From Phoenix dactylifera (taxonomy: Eukaryota > Streptophyta > Magnoliopsida > Arecales > Arecaceae): a DNA stretch of 64,000 nt. This document shows positions 24,908 through 39,546 of the stretch, piece by piece. The notes under the pieces were generated by a model. That model was given only the letters and a program-made list of their open reading frames with translations. It was not told the origin of the DNA and made no database searches. Position 1 is the first letter of the stretch, and each line of letters starts with the position of its first letter. The stretch covers positions 3,513,001 through 3,577,000 of the forward strand of contig NW_024067666.1 in assembly GCF_009389715.1 (NCBI RefSeq), in the 5' to 3' direction. Position numbers and translations under genes: made by a program.

Positions 24908-27900
24908 TGGAAGAACATTTGCAAGCAGTATAAATGTAGCAGAAAGAAGGGTCAAACATCAGAATGCAACATAAGGAGATAGCAGACCACGACATAAAGA
25001 GATAGCACAGCAACACTTAATGAACTATCACACATCTATATATACATGGTATATGGAAATCTGCTGAATTTTCATGACTGTTTTATAATTCAAATAGAAT
25101 ATGGCCAATATACTAGTAAACAATATATATATATAGAGAGAGAGAGAGAAATCTGTGGCGCACAACCTATCCACAAAATTAAAATAGTGTCGATTTCCAA
25201 AATTAGAATCACTCATTTCGCAGGCTAAATGCCTCCAAATTGCAGATACTCCACTTGCATACCTGAAATATGTCTGGAGACCTCACAAACTCTATAATGG
25301 AATGCACAGCTTCCTCTTTGGCCTCATTCATCGTACATGACTCCTCACCAGCACCAGAAAAAGTCGCTAAATACTTGGTCAAGAAAGCAAAAGAATCTTT
25401 GGCCATGCTGCAGATTTACAAAAAAGGAAAGTTCAAAAATCCAGTTGTACAAGAAAAAGTATTCCCAACAACTTGGTCTTCTATCCGAATGTGCACCTCT
25501 TATTGTCCTTTAAAATGTTAGAGATGGTGAGGAAAAGCTCCCTTTGATCCATTTTTCCAATATTCCACTCTTGCAGAAAACTATCTATATTTTTGAATGA
25601 AGGTATAATGCTTTCAGTAACTTTTCCACTAGCTGCCAAATTGAGTGCTTTGTTGTAGACAAGGAACCTAGCGTAGGGATTCTCTAGCAGATTGTACAAA
25701 TTGAACAGCCTGTTTGAATCATGCAGACATGTAAGAGATAGCTGCAACTGGGGGGATAAAAGAACTTAAGCACCAATAGTTTGTTTGCCTTACATCTTCA
25801 GGCGAAGAGCAGGTTTATCATTTGGTTGCTGGATAACTTTTGCAGATATGAGCTTTGCCATCTCTAGTGCTTCATCCGGAATACTTGCTCTTGTGACAAG
25901 GTTGCAGATAACAGTGAAAATACATTCCAGGTCTGCAAAAAGAAAAAAAGAGCAGACAGTAGGTTTCATTCAAAATAAACAAAAAAGCAAGTAAATGTCA
26001 GCTAAAGGAAAACAAATATCTGAGATTTTATTAGCTCACCAGCAAATGCTATGAGCACTCAGAATTCTTAGTTAAGTGAAGTTCATTTTCTTCCAATTAA
26101 GTCAAATATGTTGTTACAGACACAAGTACAGTAAATGTTGACATAAGATTTAGAAACTACTTGAAAAATTGGTCAGTGTGGTACTTGAACAAATATAGGT
26201 TCTAATACTGCAATAATTTAAACTAGCTTGAGCAATAAAGCATGACTGGAACAAAAAATATAATTCTCCTAAAAACTGAACAAAAAAAAGCATTCGATCA
26301 TGTACGCAATGCAGAGGTGATGCCTGTTACAGCAGTTTTATAGTAATTAAATCAGGCATAAAACAAGCATAAATAAGATGCAATAAAGGAGGAAATATGA
26401 TGAAATTCTCAGCATCATTAGAAGTTCTCACAGTTACATCTGAAATAGTTATTCACAGCTCACCATGTTACTCTTTTCCAAACTTTACTGCACTTTATGG
26501 AGAAATACCATTATAGATTTTGAAATATTAAGTTGTTGACCTTCCAGACACAAAACAGCCACCCACTCATGAGGTAAATGTTCAGGAAATATGCCAAAAA
26601 GTGATGCACGGCTGTGCATATTTAACTTATGGAGCTATAGTGAAACCTTGTTAATACTAGAATTTTTTAGTTACAAACTGGAGATATTACTGCATTTTTA
26701 GCCATCTTCAGTGTAAAGTAAGCATTCTTAGTTTGGTTTAAAGAGTTTCCAGCATCAAGAACTATTAGATTTGATTATTAGTAAATCATAACATCTAAGT
26801 CTCAGAAAAAAAAGACAGAAAAGAGATGATTCAAACAGCATATTATGACCAGGATATGTGCACATCCTATCATGTTTTTGTTCCAAGGAAGAACTAAAGT
26901 TCAGAGACATACCACACAAGAACACTGATGCTATTTCAAAATAATAGCTGAAAAACAATTCAGTGCATGCTAAGAATCGGACAACAATCCCACAGATCAG
27001 GACATTGTTGTGCCAAAAGCAGCAAATAAAGAGACATTCTTAAATAATCCTAGTTGGAAATAAGCATCATCTCACAGCATGTTATAATAAGCCAAAATTT
27101 CAGCAGACCATCAGATTTTGAGAAATACAAGAGCACAAGGATGTAGAGCATGTTTACTGCCATGATGATCATTCACCTTATTAATATTTATTGACCTAAG
27201 AACTTGTAAATTTCACAGGTAAAAGGCAATAAATATTAAAAAGAACATAATGATGAGCTACAGATCCCAACTACCAGTCATCCAAGCAATACAGTAGTCA
27301 CCTATAAGCTATAACTGCTGAACAATACAAGTGATGGATGCATACCTTTCTCTGACACTCGTGATACTATCAAGTCTGCTGAAGTAAGCATTAGAGATGC
27401 CAGATCCAACCATCTACTCGTAATCATACATTCCTGGGCTTCAATACAAAGTCGGGTCACCTGAAGTTCTGCGACCTATCAAAAAATAAAAAAAAGTGCA
27501 CCATCAGATGCTTCAGTTCTTAATGAGAACATTCCTCTCCTAACCACAAAAGGCAAAAACCATCAGGAAATGGCAATAATCACACAACAACTCGTATTTA
27601 TTTCTTGGAACAATACATTAACTCCCATCAGCCCATTGAAGGAAACCTCTAAAGATCATTGGCGAGACAGTAGGTGCATGAACCCTGTACATCTTTGCTT
27701 TTCCTTGCCCGAATACTTTACTCGCGCTACTAAGAAATTTTTCAAGCACGAAAACTGTTAATGCCTAGAAACTGATTCCAGATGCCTTAACCTCAAATCA
27801 ATACATCAACCTATGCAAATAATATGTAAAAGATGCAATTTTTAGTTTTGTTTTCTGACCAATTCTACATTGAAACAAAATAAAGCCTAAAAAGCAAGAA

Positions 27901-28199
27901 AAATTCGGAGCTGCTAATTACTTACGAAATTAGAACCGCCCATATTACTCGTAGTATAATCCAAGCAACTATTGAATCCAATCCTCCCCCCCCCCCCCCC
28001 GGCCCCTTTCTAAAAGGAGCACATAAATCCCCAAAACCCCTTAGAAAAAAGGAAAATTTAATGGAAATTTTCGAGTAAATGGATCTAAGTCCCCAAGTTC
28101 CCGTACCTCGGGGCCTGCATCGGCCCAGGCGAGCTCTGACGTGAACCGAACCACGGCGAGTACCGGATCGTCCTCCGAAGTAGCCACGATCGTCGTCAT
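21906..28199 (-). CDS. EIF3M: eukaryotic translation initiation factor 3 subunit M (411 aa)
   Basis: Ten exons on the minus strand: 28199-28107, 27475-27346, 25932-25794, 25709-25497, 25407-25263, 22951-22801, 22728-22619, 22543-22446, 22301-22232 and 21992-21906. All introns are GT-AG and the sum is 1236 nt in one frame. The protein follows plant eIF3m throughout: N-terminal VRFTSELAWADAGPEV; LFNLYNLLENPYARF; KVTESIIPSFKNIDSFLQEW; FLTKYLATFS; EAKEEAVHSIIEFVR; FQCDLLDMPAV.QLEKD; VEYWIVKAITSKLLDCKMDQ; C-terminal QAMQGLMIR. The PCI domain should span roughly residues 200-365. eIF3m is a non-catalytic subunit of the eIF3 scaffold that binds the 40S ribosome and assembles the initiation complex in the cytoplasm. 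Length agrees with other plants (about 410-415). The largest intron (2.3 kb, between exons 5 and 6) carries a LINE fragment. The gene looks complete and intact. Confidence 0.97.
23595..23804 (+). mobile_element. 5'-truncated LINE tail (RNase H end) in an eIF3m intron
   Basis: Plus-strand translation gives HVFREANRAADWVAAYVA followed by HSGSTLW and a leucine/phenylalanine-rich end, then a stop at 23773-23775. This is the C-terminal RNase H-like end found in many plant LINEs. It is followed by an A-rich tail (23785-23804). A 17-bp target duplication with two mismatches flanks it (23578-23594 and 23805-23821, core AGACTTATTCC). It lies antisense to eIF3m, inside the intron between exons 5 and 6. 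Confidence 0.78.
24874..24906. repeat. (GA)n microsatellite in the eIF3m intron
   Basis: GA-rich run with few interruptions. Confidence 0.9.
25122..25149. repeat. (AT)n(AG)n compound microsatellite in the eIF3m intron
   Basis: An AT run switching to an AG run, about 110 bp beyond the donor of exon 5. Confidence 0.9.
27986..28000. repeat. C15 homopolymer in eIF3m intron 1
   Basis: Fifteen uninterrupted C on the plus strand (G on the sense strand of eIF3m). Confidence 0.9.
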
Positions 28200-28513
28200 T
28201 TTGGACCGGGGATGGAGGAGAATCCAAGAAAAGTGAAGAAAAGCTAGGCTCGGAGTCACGGGACGAGCACCAGGATTCGGAGGAGGACACCCCAAGACAA
28301 GACCCCAACCCTAGCTCTCCCGCGAACCAGCCGACGAGGAAGAGTTCGGACGGCGGCCCCCCGAGTCACCTTCTAAGTTACGCCCTATGTTCCGTGTCCC
28401 ACATGGCTATCAATCTCTGCCGTCCATTTTGGAGATCCATGGGAAGTGGACCGTTGGGGGACGGTGGACATTCGAATATGGGAAGGTATAGGGCAATTGA
28501 CAATGGTCGCGTA

Positions 28514-28557
28514 TGGGCTAGGTTGAGCCCAAGGGCCTCAAATTTTTTCATGGGCCT
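28514..28557 (-). promoter_or_regulatory. cluster of TGGGCY (site II-like) motifs upstream of eIF3m
   Basis: Three TGGGCY motifs (28514-28520, reverse at 28526-28531, and 28551-28557) lie about 320-360 bp upstream of the eIF3m ATG. A telo-box-like AACCCTA occurs at 28307-28313 in the likely leader. Site II plus telo-box is a known combination in plant genes of the translation machinery. No TATA box was found. Function is inferred from motif and position only. Confidence 0.35.
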
Positions 28558-28559
28558 AA

Positions 28560-31500
28560 TACTTTTCTTTTTTCTTCGCTCTAAAACGCCATACAAGATT
28601 TGGAGAGAATTAGATGTATGCAATCTTATCTCTACATATAAAGAGATTATATAATCTCTAAGTTATAATGAAGCAATTTTACTATTCTACTGAGTCTCAT
28701 CCTCTTTATCATGTCTATTGTGCCAAATTCCATAATTTTTTTCATGCAAGAGCCCGGCAGCGTTATTCAGACTTTTAATGATGGAACAAACGAGTATTAG
28801 TATACTTAAAATTATTGATTAATTCATTAATTATCTCCTACATATCCTCTTTTTGCTTGAGAGATTTCGTATAGAGTTAGCTAAGTGAAAAGGTGACGGT
28901 AGCAACAGTTAGAACAAACAAATATGTAATTATCATGAGTTCTTAGCCAGATTGACCAGTATGATTTAACCATGGCTGTTGCAATTATTAAGGTTTGTCT
29001 AGATTGCTTGATTGTTCTGGCATATGTTTGCAAATAACCATGGCTACCGAACAGTCCAGAGTACAATCTAAGGAACTCTACCCTGTGAACAAATGAGATA
29101 CATGATATTTATATTTTTGCCCTTGTTTTCGTGCGGTTGAAGGAGAGGGGGAACTAATGGGTGGAACCATCTCTCTCTTTTCTTCACTCTCGTCCATTGC
29201 TCCCGTTTTATTGAATTTCTGGGTGGAACCATGCTAGTCCACCTCCAGTACCACTCGGTATATCTCGAACCAGGTAGTTTGGGAGATACAGTATTTCATA
29301 ATCCTTTAAGATTATGACATTTGCATCCATATTACTATCATCATCGCAACCCTTCTTTTATCTCCTTTTCGGCTATCTAGATACCCGCGACACACTTGTG
29401 CTCGACCTACCAATCAGGCTTGTTACCCCTCGCCTATTCCTCCATGGAGAAAAAAGTGCGATAACATAAGTTAATCTAGGCCAAGCAAGTCAAGCCTCTA
29501 AACCTAAATTCAACTTATTCAATAAATGAGTTCATTGCATCTCAGATTGCTGGGTTAGCTCTAGGATTGCCACTATCAACCACAAAGACTTTTCACATGC
29601 CTATGCCATATTGTATCCAATTATATTTGGTAGTGTATCCGCCTCACCCAAATTTTGATTCAAGGCCGATGGTAGAACTCTTTTAACACATTTTTAGCTT
29701 CACCTAAGAGAGGCACTCACGGATCCATTCGATAAAAAGGAAAAGCATTTACAACCCACTAAAACTCTCATAATTCGATAATCGTACCTAAACCACTGGT
29801 CTCCCGGACCTCAACCGTATTTACTTCTGGCCCTTAGTTAGCATGATTTAAATGGCTGGATTAGGGGACTAAATTATCCAAAGTGATCAATAGGGTTGAC
29901 CCACTTACCCAGCTTAACCAACTCAGATACTAAATTGGACTCTGAACTGGCCTTGTGGCTCATTGGACCCAGTATTAACTAAAGACGTAAACTACCAAAA
30001 TACTAAAAAATTAAAATGGTTCCAAGTAATCAACGACATTGCTTCAGAAAAACTTGTTTTGAGGGCTTCTTGTCATCTCCAGGCTAACATGCTTCAGATT
30101 TCTCCCTGTCAATGCTATTGAACACATGAAGAACACATGCATTCGAATGTGGTAGAACAAATGCTTAGGTTTGGATTTGTGGAGGTTGTTCCTCTTGTGT
30201 TCCCCACTGGTTCACCTGATGATGCATGTCTTGGCACTTCCCTTAACTCTTCGTTTTTGGTAGTGTTTTCGTTCATATTTTCCACATTCACTTCATAATC
30301 TGGCATGAGTTAGGTACAAAGTCTGGCAAATGTTACTACTCAAGAAACTGTTTTAGCTAACTTTGTTTCTTGGATCCTTCTTCTTTTACTTTTTTCACAA
30401 AAAAAAAAGGACTTTGTTCTCGAACTATTCAACTAAGCAATATGTAGAAATGAAAAGATATCCTTTGAAGTCAACTAAGACTTAATCCATGAAGAAAGCA
30501 CTTTTAGATATGGAGTAATTCATATCACATGTATCTTCTTTCTCTACTGTCTCAACTCTTTTTTTTTTTAATAACCCCGAGAGTCCCCTAGAGATTTTTG
30601 AATTGCTAATGCACTGCTAACCAGAGATATAGTCATTGATAAACAACAGACTAGCCTCATGCAAAACACTTCTGTCATATTTAAGGTTTAAAACTAAATT
30701 TAAGTTTTATAAGTTGGGACCACGACATCAAGTTGGGACAGCTAGATCAACTAAATTATAGCTATTCAGCTTGATTTCAACTTTGGTTAGGTATAGTTCA
30801 GGTCGGTTAAAAATTTCAATAAGTTAGAGAAAAAACAAAAAAACAACCACAAAAAGGACTACTTGTGATCAACATACCACATCGAGTCCGAACTATTGGT
30901 GTGGATTAGAAAAATTTTTGGAATACATAAAGTCCATCCAAAAAAAATCAATTAATCCACACTTTCACCCTTGGCATTATGTACATAATTGAATACGTAC
31001 AACATGCAAGGTATATATATATCATGCCATATGCATATGACTCACATGAGATTCTGACATCAGACTCGTAATGCTTGGGCTAGTTATTACAATAGGATGT
31101 CTCCGTTTAATCTTTTTTCAAGTTTTTCCTCCTTAGCAAGGAGAAGAAAACAGCCATATGATGTGAGACGACAACACTCGGGCCCATTTTTTTTCTCTCT
31201 CCCTCTCTTTCTCTCTTTACACATGGCATGCGTCTCTCGTGGAACAGTGTCACAAATGGAAGGGGCCAACATTCTTCTTACGTATGGTCACAAGCTACGA
31301 GGAAGCACGCCGTTTATGAACGGGAGATCAAAAACTATTTGAAGAGCCCACCACAACCTTCTAATGTATTCTCCCATATCTAGATCGTATCCAGGACCCA
31401 ATTAATTGTGCGACAGGATCTATGTCTCCGCTTCCCTCCTAAAGACGACAAACGAGTCAAATGCAACGTGCATGACGCAACGTACGTACTTCTCATCTCC

Positions 31501-33050
31501 TTTTCTTCACAACCGAATTCAATGAGCAGTATGAGTTATCATATCATGGCTGCAAGCAGGAGGCCCCCAGAAAGGACCTTGGAGATGTCAAAGCAGGAGC
31601 AGCAGCACAGTTTACTCTTGTGTGGTGGTGCTGGTCCTTGGCCATGAGTCATTGAGCAAGGTGGCAAGCTGTAGGCCTGTGTAAGAACAGTGATAAGGCT
31701 CCCAGGGCTGATGCAACAAATGGCTCCAAAAGATTGCAGGAGGTGTTAAGCATTGGGAAGCAAAGTCAGAGGACAGAAGGAGATGGTGGCATGCATGCAT
31801 TGGGTGGTGAATGGTGATGGGAGTTCACATGCCAGATAACAACAAGAAGAAATTGATGAGGTGAGAGCAAAGAGATCAGTTCCCACCTTGGATCTCATTA
31901 CATAGGTCTAAGGGAACACCTTTTCAAACTCTTGGAAGGCCATTATTCATGCATGGTTAACCTATCTGGCTCATTAAACCCATATATATCCACCCAATGA
32001 AAGCTGTTCCAAGGAAATGCATGCATCTGTGATGGTTGGCTGCATTCCATGTCGCTCCTACCAACTCACTGCGTCTTCTCTTAATGTACTCTAATCTTAT
32101 TAGAGGGGATTCAGCAGCGTTCTTCTCATCAGCATTTATATGCGTGCATCCAACCCAAAGGACGAGCCCTATCAAATATATAAAGCTCTGATGCTTCACG
32201 TGTTCTCGTGCAAGCTGGCAGCTACTTGGTTTCATTGAGTTTGGAATGCGTACGTGCGGCGTGTCAAACATCCAAACCATGGCTCGAGGGTGCAATGGCT
32301 CACACGTGTAGGCTAACTTAATGGCATGATGCCTCGGGTCCATTGTGAAACTAACTCCCACCCACAATGAAATAAAATAGATTTGTAAATGCCCTGTTCA
32401 TGGCCCACAGGAACATTAAAAGCTGGCCATCCATCTAAATGACTGCCATCTTGTGCATGATATCATATTTTAATGCAAGCATAAAAGAGTTTAAATGACT
32501 CCCCCGTCGCTCCCTCATCGGTCCCATCACTGACAACTTTCATGTTTAACAACTGTTACGACAATAAATATTAAGATGATATGGTACGGCCAAAATCATC
32601 CACTCATCATTTATATAGCGAATCAGTACGTCCTTATAAATTCTTCTAAACATTTCTAATTGAGGCCCCAAGCTGAGGACGGATTCACAGTTAAAATCTC
32701 TCCCTTTAGCCTAAGCCAAAGGAACCCAACCATAGAAAAAACAAATCAAAAAACTCTTTATACAAGATGAATGCTCCGCTGCTCCCAAATCACTAGAAAG
32801 TAAGAGAAACAAAGAGGAAAAAATATCCACCGCTGAAGTTCAAAAAAAAATTTCCGACATGCAAAGCAACAAAAGAAGCAATCCAATCTGTTGTTCTGTT
32901 TGTCTTTCTAAACACATGTACTGTCTGAAAATCGTTCATCTCCAACTACTAACATTCAAGTTATACATTATTTATACATTAATTTTTATGCCCCTTGCTC
33001 CAAAGGAGACTGACTAATGGAGATTAAGTAATTTTTTTTTAATATAAGTT
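28560..33050. other. intergenic, no gene recognised
   Basis: AT-rich DNA. A minus-strand frame at 30306-30115 (63 aa) starts with ATG but has no recognisable domain. Around 31.4-32.4 kb the sequence is less AT-rich with many GCATGC motifs; neither a coding exon chain nor a known miRNA sequence was found there. Confidence 0.45.
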
Positions 33051-33605
33051 TTGCAAGATAAGGCGGCAGCACCTTTCTATTCGATATATTCGAAGAAGGG
33101 GCCCACAACCGTTGGCAACCCAGGGGCATGTGGGCCAGGCCGGGATTGCAAGGAAGGTAGGCCTAGGCCTAGCTATCACCTTAGCTTCGCAGCGTGGCAC
33201 AGAGGCCTAGAAAACCTTCCATTTGTCACGTCAAAGTGGGATACGGACGTCGCGCGGGGGTTCCCTCTTACCACGTGCCATCCGACACTGACACACGGGG
33301 CGAGCGTTGCACGCGCAGCGATGCAAGATCGGTCGGCATCATGATGAGAAAAAGAACGGTTCGCTTTCTCCGGAAAGGCTAGGCTAGGTGTTCGATGGCC
33401 GTTGTGATCATGGGGCTCGCAGGCCGGGGACCATCGCCGGTGGGCGATTCCTCTCCACCGAGAGGAGAGAGGGCTCCGGAGAGAGAGCCATCAGGCATCG
33501 ATCCAATGCTTTTCGAATAATTAACAATAATATCATGTGGTCCATGGTGCAGCAATTAATGGGAAGTCCATCTCGATCATGATCCTGGCCGTTGTGATCA
33601 GATGG
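33051..33605. other. GC-rich island of unknown nature
   Basis: About 550 bp rich in GC and CpG between AT-rich flanks, with GGCCTAGGCCTAGC, CACGTG-type and GCGCG motifs. An exact 15-bp direct repeat, TGGCCGTTGTGATCA, occurs at 33396-33410 and 33586-33600. Open frames exist but none is recognisable. It could be the promoter or first exon of an unrecognised transcript, or part of an element. Confidence 0.3.
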
Positions 33606-33924
33606 CTGTCATCTTCCAACTGAGAGTACGAGGCATTCCATCCGGGTACCCCGACTGGACCAGCGTTCCACTGAAGAAGTGGCAGCTTGGGTCAGCATGA
33701 CACATTACGCTGCCTTAGCTTCTCTCCTCCTCCCTCTTCCCCTGTACATGTAACTATTAGCATCCGAGTACATGTCACGCAGTGAAACAGGATGCTACCT
33801 CTAGCTCCTTGTCAATGCACAGAGTATTGTGCCAAGTCTGCACTCTTCTAAACATATGTATGTGTATGTGGGCAGAAATCACATGTATGCAATGTGAATC
33901 ACAACCATGTCGTTCGATATCTTT

Positions 33925-34556
33925 ATGAGAATCCGTACGGACATATCTTTAGTTTTATAATAATTATTTATTAAAAAAAATTTGGATATTTATACAGGAC
34001 TAAGAAATCCAAATAATATCTTCCAGCTAATCATGGTTGTGGGTTTTTTTCTACCAAGAAAGGCATGGGAGTCTTTGGGCATCTCACTTGGAATGAGAAG
34101 AATTCTTTTCGATCTTGTACTAAGGTACACGGAACACCAATCCAATCTCGACTTAACTTAGACAAAAAAACTTTCCTTTCTCTCAGTTTCCCCTAGTTCT
34201 CGGGCCACAATCTAAATAGTGACTGGGCAAGGGCGGAGCTAGCTAGACTCCGATTTTAGACTAGGAGATACTGCAGCACGGGTTAATAAAAGCTAATCAC
34301 GGATCTATCGTGGTGATGTGATTAGATTTGAATGAATTTGAACTCTTAGCTTGACGAGAATACTAGGATTTAAATGAAGAAAGTATGTGAGGACTCGTGC
34401 GAGCGTGTGTTTAATAAGTATAGGAATAAGAAACCCAAATAATACTTTTCGACTAGCTATTTTGGGTAGAGTCGTAGATATTATACTTATAAGAATAAGG
34501 AATCCAAATAATACTTTTCGACTAGCTATTTTGGATAAAGTCGTAGATTGTTATAC
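33925..34556 (+). mobile_element. TRIM retrotransposon, family A, copy 3 (interrupted)
   Basis: A degraded left LTR at about 33925-34040 still shows 'ACAGGACTAAGAAATCCAAA'. Unrelated sequence (about 34041-34225) follows, then family A internal sequence (about 34228-34384) matching copy 2 read on the minus strand, for example 'GTGATTAGATTTGAATGAAT'. The right LTR begins at 34385 (TGTGAGGACTCGTGCG), has lost its middle, and its distal half is duplicated in tandem up to 34556. Confidence 0.65.
34419..34556 (+). repeat. 69-bp tandem duplication of an LTR end
   Basis: Copies at 34419-34487 and 34488-34556 both contain 'CCAAATAATACTTTTCGACT' and 'AGCTATTTTGG', with few differences. Confidence 0.9.
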
Positions 34557-36600
34557 TCTTGGCTCTATATATTCATGTAGTACATTTTAAATAAGTTCCA
34601 TCACCAAATATTTTTGGCGTTTCATCTGATATCATGTCATCATGTCCCGTAATCTTGACTCTATAATTATAGCATGTTTTATATAAATCATACTAGCTCC
34701 TTGATTTCTGGTGATATATATTATGAGATTTTTCTGGGCTAGTCAACTCATCAACTTGTATGGAAGTCAGCTAGCTTGATGGTGAACTACCTCGTGGATG
34801 GAAGTCACCTCATAATTTTGTAGGTAGTTGTCTTTGTAGTGATAAAAATAAGGCAAGTGGGTGATATTTTTAAGTTATCCATCCGTGGAAATTACTATTC
34901 TCGAAAATGTATTCTAGACATCAGCAAAGATAAAGCAGTCATGGAAGGAATCAAGGAACTGCCCAACCAAGCTAATACAGTTTTAATTTGGCAGCCATGT
35001 CAAGATTCTTGGGTTTGGATTGCATTTTTATTGGAGGATTTGGTGGAGAAAAAAGAAAAGCAACTATGCTATGAGCATGAATGTCTTTCAACAGATTTGT
35101 TATCATGCTATGTTATGCCCGGAAATGATGTCATATATATCATATGCTAAGGGGAAAAAACAGGCCAATTCACAGCTACCATGCAATTAAAATAGCAAGC
35201 TGCATATACACAAACAATTCTATGTAGTTTCCGGTAAGTAGTGGTTTACACTTTTAAAGAATTTTATTCGTTTGCATATCTTTAATTGCCATGTTGAGAT
35301 GTGAAGAGATGAAATGACTCAATAAAATCGAATGAAATAGTCGATCAAACAATTTGTTTCAAAGACCATTCGAAGCATATTTAGGATGTCGTCTCATCTC
35401 TAGATCGAGGCGTATGCTGTCTTTCAAATGAGCAACTTCTTAATCTATCTCTTGGTCTCGACCTTTCACCTTTAGTAGATGATAAGGTTCTTCTACAGTG
35501 ATTTTAATATGATTATGATGCCTATATAGATATTTATAGACCCATTTAAAAAATACAATAGAAATTCTTACTGCTGTAGGATTTGTGAAAACTTAATGTA
35601 TTGGTGCGCGCACCAGATATTATAACAAGAGCCATTCTATCCCACCCAATTAAGTAGAAGAATTAGGGAAATCCCCCTTATAGGAGCATAATATACATTA
35701 TGTATCGGTGACATGAACTTGTCATGTTAATTCTACATATTTATAATTAGACCTTCATTCTCTTTTACACAAACAATTAATCCTCTAAGTTGTTATTGCA
35801 TCTTCCTTGTACTAAAATAGTCCCAATTCACCTTGAATTTTTCTTAGTGATTTAGATCTACATACTACACGATATTTTTGGAGAACCTTATAAGATCTTT
35901 ATGACTGCAAGCTAGTGATAAACTTTGGACACAAAGTTTTATACGGGTCACTAGACTATTATTGTGTCCTGAAAGAATAATGATTAAACTATATTCCAGT
36001 AACATGCATAAAATTTTTATATAGGTTCTAAATTGCATCTTATGCTATATGACTTGCACCTCTAATTAGCCTCAAGCCGATATGCATAGATTTTGGATGG
36101 TGCGTCTCTGAAAAGCTAGCAACCACCCATGGATGTATATTGATAGGGAATTTTTTTGTGGGCTTCGAATCTTTCATCATCTTTGCTTGCCAAACATATC
36201 ACCCGTGGTTGGCTGCAAGTTGCATGTGTGTCCTCTTTAACTTTTACATGATGTCATATATAAGCATGGGAAATGACTTCATTACCACATCACACAAAGT
36301 AGTTATCAATCAAAGATTACACAAGAATTTTGTTGCATACGCTTGCAAGACATTGTTCCCATACAAAGACATCCAATTGGCCAGTAGAGATCTTCTATAT
36401 CCTTGCATATTTGTCTACATACACACTTCTAATCAACTCTAGAAGCTTGTATAGGAATGGCAATGCATGCAAAACGATAAGGGAAGCTAAATGCAAAGTT
36501 ATCTTGCACTTGCTTTTTGTGATGGATAGAGAAGAATGCAAAGTTGAAGCAGTGTCATGGCTGGCATCCACACAAAAAAAGCTTCATCATAATTCAGGGC
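34557..36600. other. intergenic, no gene recognised
   Basis: AT-rich DNA. Open frames at 34839-35150 and 36140-36442 have no recognisable domain and no exon partners. Confidence 0.45.
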
Positions 36601-36636
36601 ATTAGGCGGCATTTTAGCGCCGCGGCAGAGGCCGGA

Positions 36637-36691
36637 CGGTCCGTCTCCCCGCCGTTACTGTGGAAGCAGTAACGGCAGGGGAGACGGACCG
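36637..36691. repeat. 24-bp-stem hairpin upstream of CYP78A
   Basis: The left arm (36637-36660) pairs perfectly with the right arm (36667-36691) apart from one bulged A, around a six-base loop TGGAAG. It is GC-rich and sits at the start of a GC-rich island (about 36605-37090). Confidence 0.9.
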
Positions 36692-36846
36692 GGCTGGTGC
36701 GGGGCGAGCGTGCCGTACGTTGACGGCGCGAACCAGGGGGGCTCGGGCCCCACCGCCAGCGAGAGCCTCGGTACGGCGGTCGCCTCGCCGTGGACGGTGG
36801 ACCCCGGCACCGAGCCGTCAGATTTCCCATGCCCGGGCGGCGCCGA

Positions 36847-36872
36847 TGTGGGCTGCCCGCGGGCAGCCCACA
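36847..36872. repeat. 26-bp perfect palindrome
   Basis: Thirteen bases (TGTGGGCTGCCCG) are followed immediately by their exact reverse complement. It contains TGGGCT on both strands. Confidence 0.95.
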
Positions 36873-37232
36873 CAGCACAGTGCCGTATCCGCGCGGCCCT
36901 GCCCCCTTCCGCCACGCGTCCCCGTCCCCACCGCTCTACGATGATTCGCGCCGCTCACCGCAGCTTAACTCACCGACCGGTGATCCGATTCCCCGCCTCC
37001 TAAAGACCGAAATGCCCCCGTACGGATCTCGACTGCCCAGCTGTTCACCGGTGGCGATCTCGTCATTCGATGCCCGCAGCCTACACATAGGGGCAAATCT
37101 GTAATATCGTCGGAAAGTAGTGGCAGCGTCGTAGAAATCACAATCTTTTTAACGCCCTTAACTTGGGTTAAAAAAAACGAAAAGAAATTAACCCTAGTTA
37201 AATTTTAAACCTAACTCATGTTCCCTAACCGC

Positions 37233-37239
37233 TATATAA
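37233..37239 (+). promoter_or_regulatory. TATA box of the CYP78A gene
   Basis: TATATAA lies 148 bp upstream of the start codon, giving an expected leader of about 115 nt. The leader region is pyrimidine- and CCG-rich. Confidence 0.55.
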
Positions 37240-37380
37240 CCGCCTTCTCACGCTCTCATTTCGTCGTCACCCCTCCACCCCCCGCCCCCGTCGCCTCTCC
37301 GCGGAGTACTACTTCCGAGTCTTCGGAAATCCAGTTCCTTGCTTGCTTCCTCTGTTTCCATTCCTCTCCACCGCTTCAAA

Positions 37381-39546
<2,166 letters not shown>

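Noticed and set aside
31957-32367. 136-codon minus-strand open frame
   Set aside because: No known motif, no splice partner, and composition unlike a structured protein.
36594-37104. Overlapping open frames on both strands upstream of CYP78A
   Set aside because: Caused by the GC-rich island; they are Arg/Pro/Ser-rich with no domain, and the repeated GLPAGSPH comes from the palindrome.
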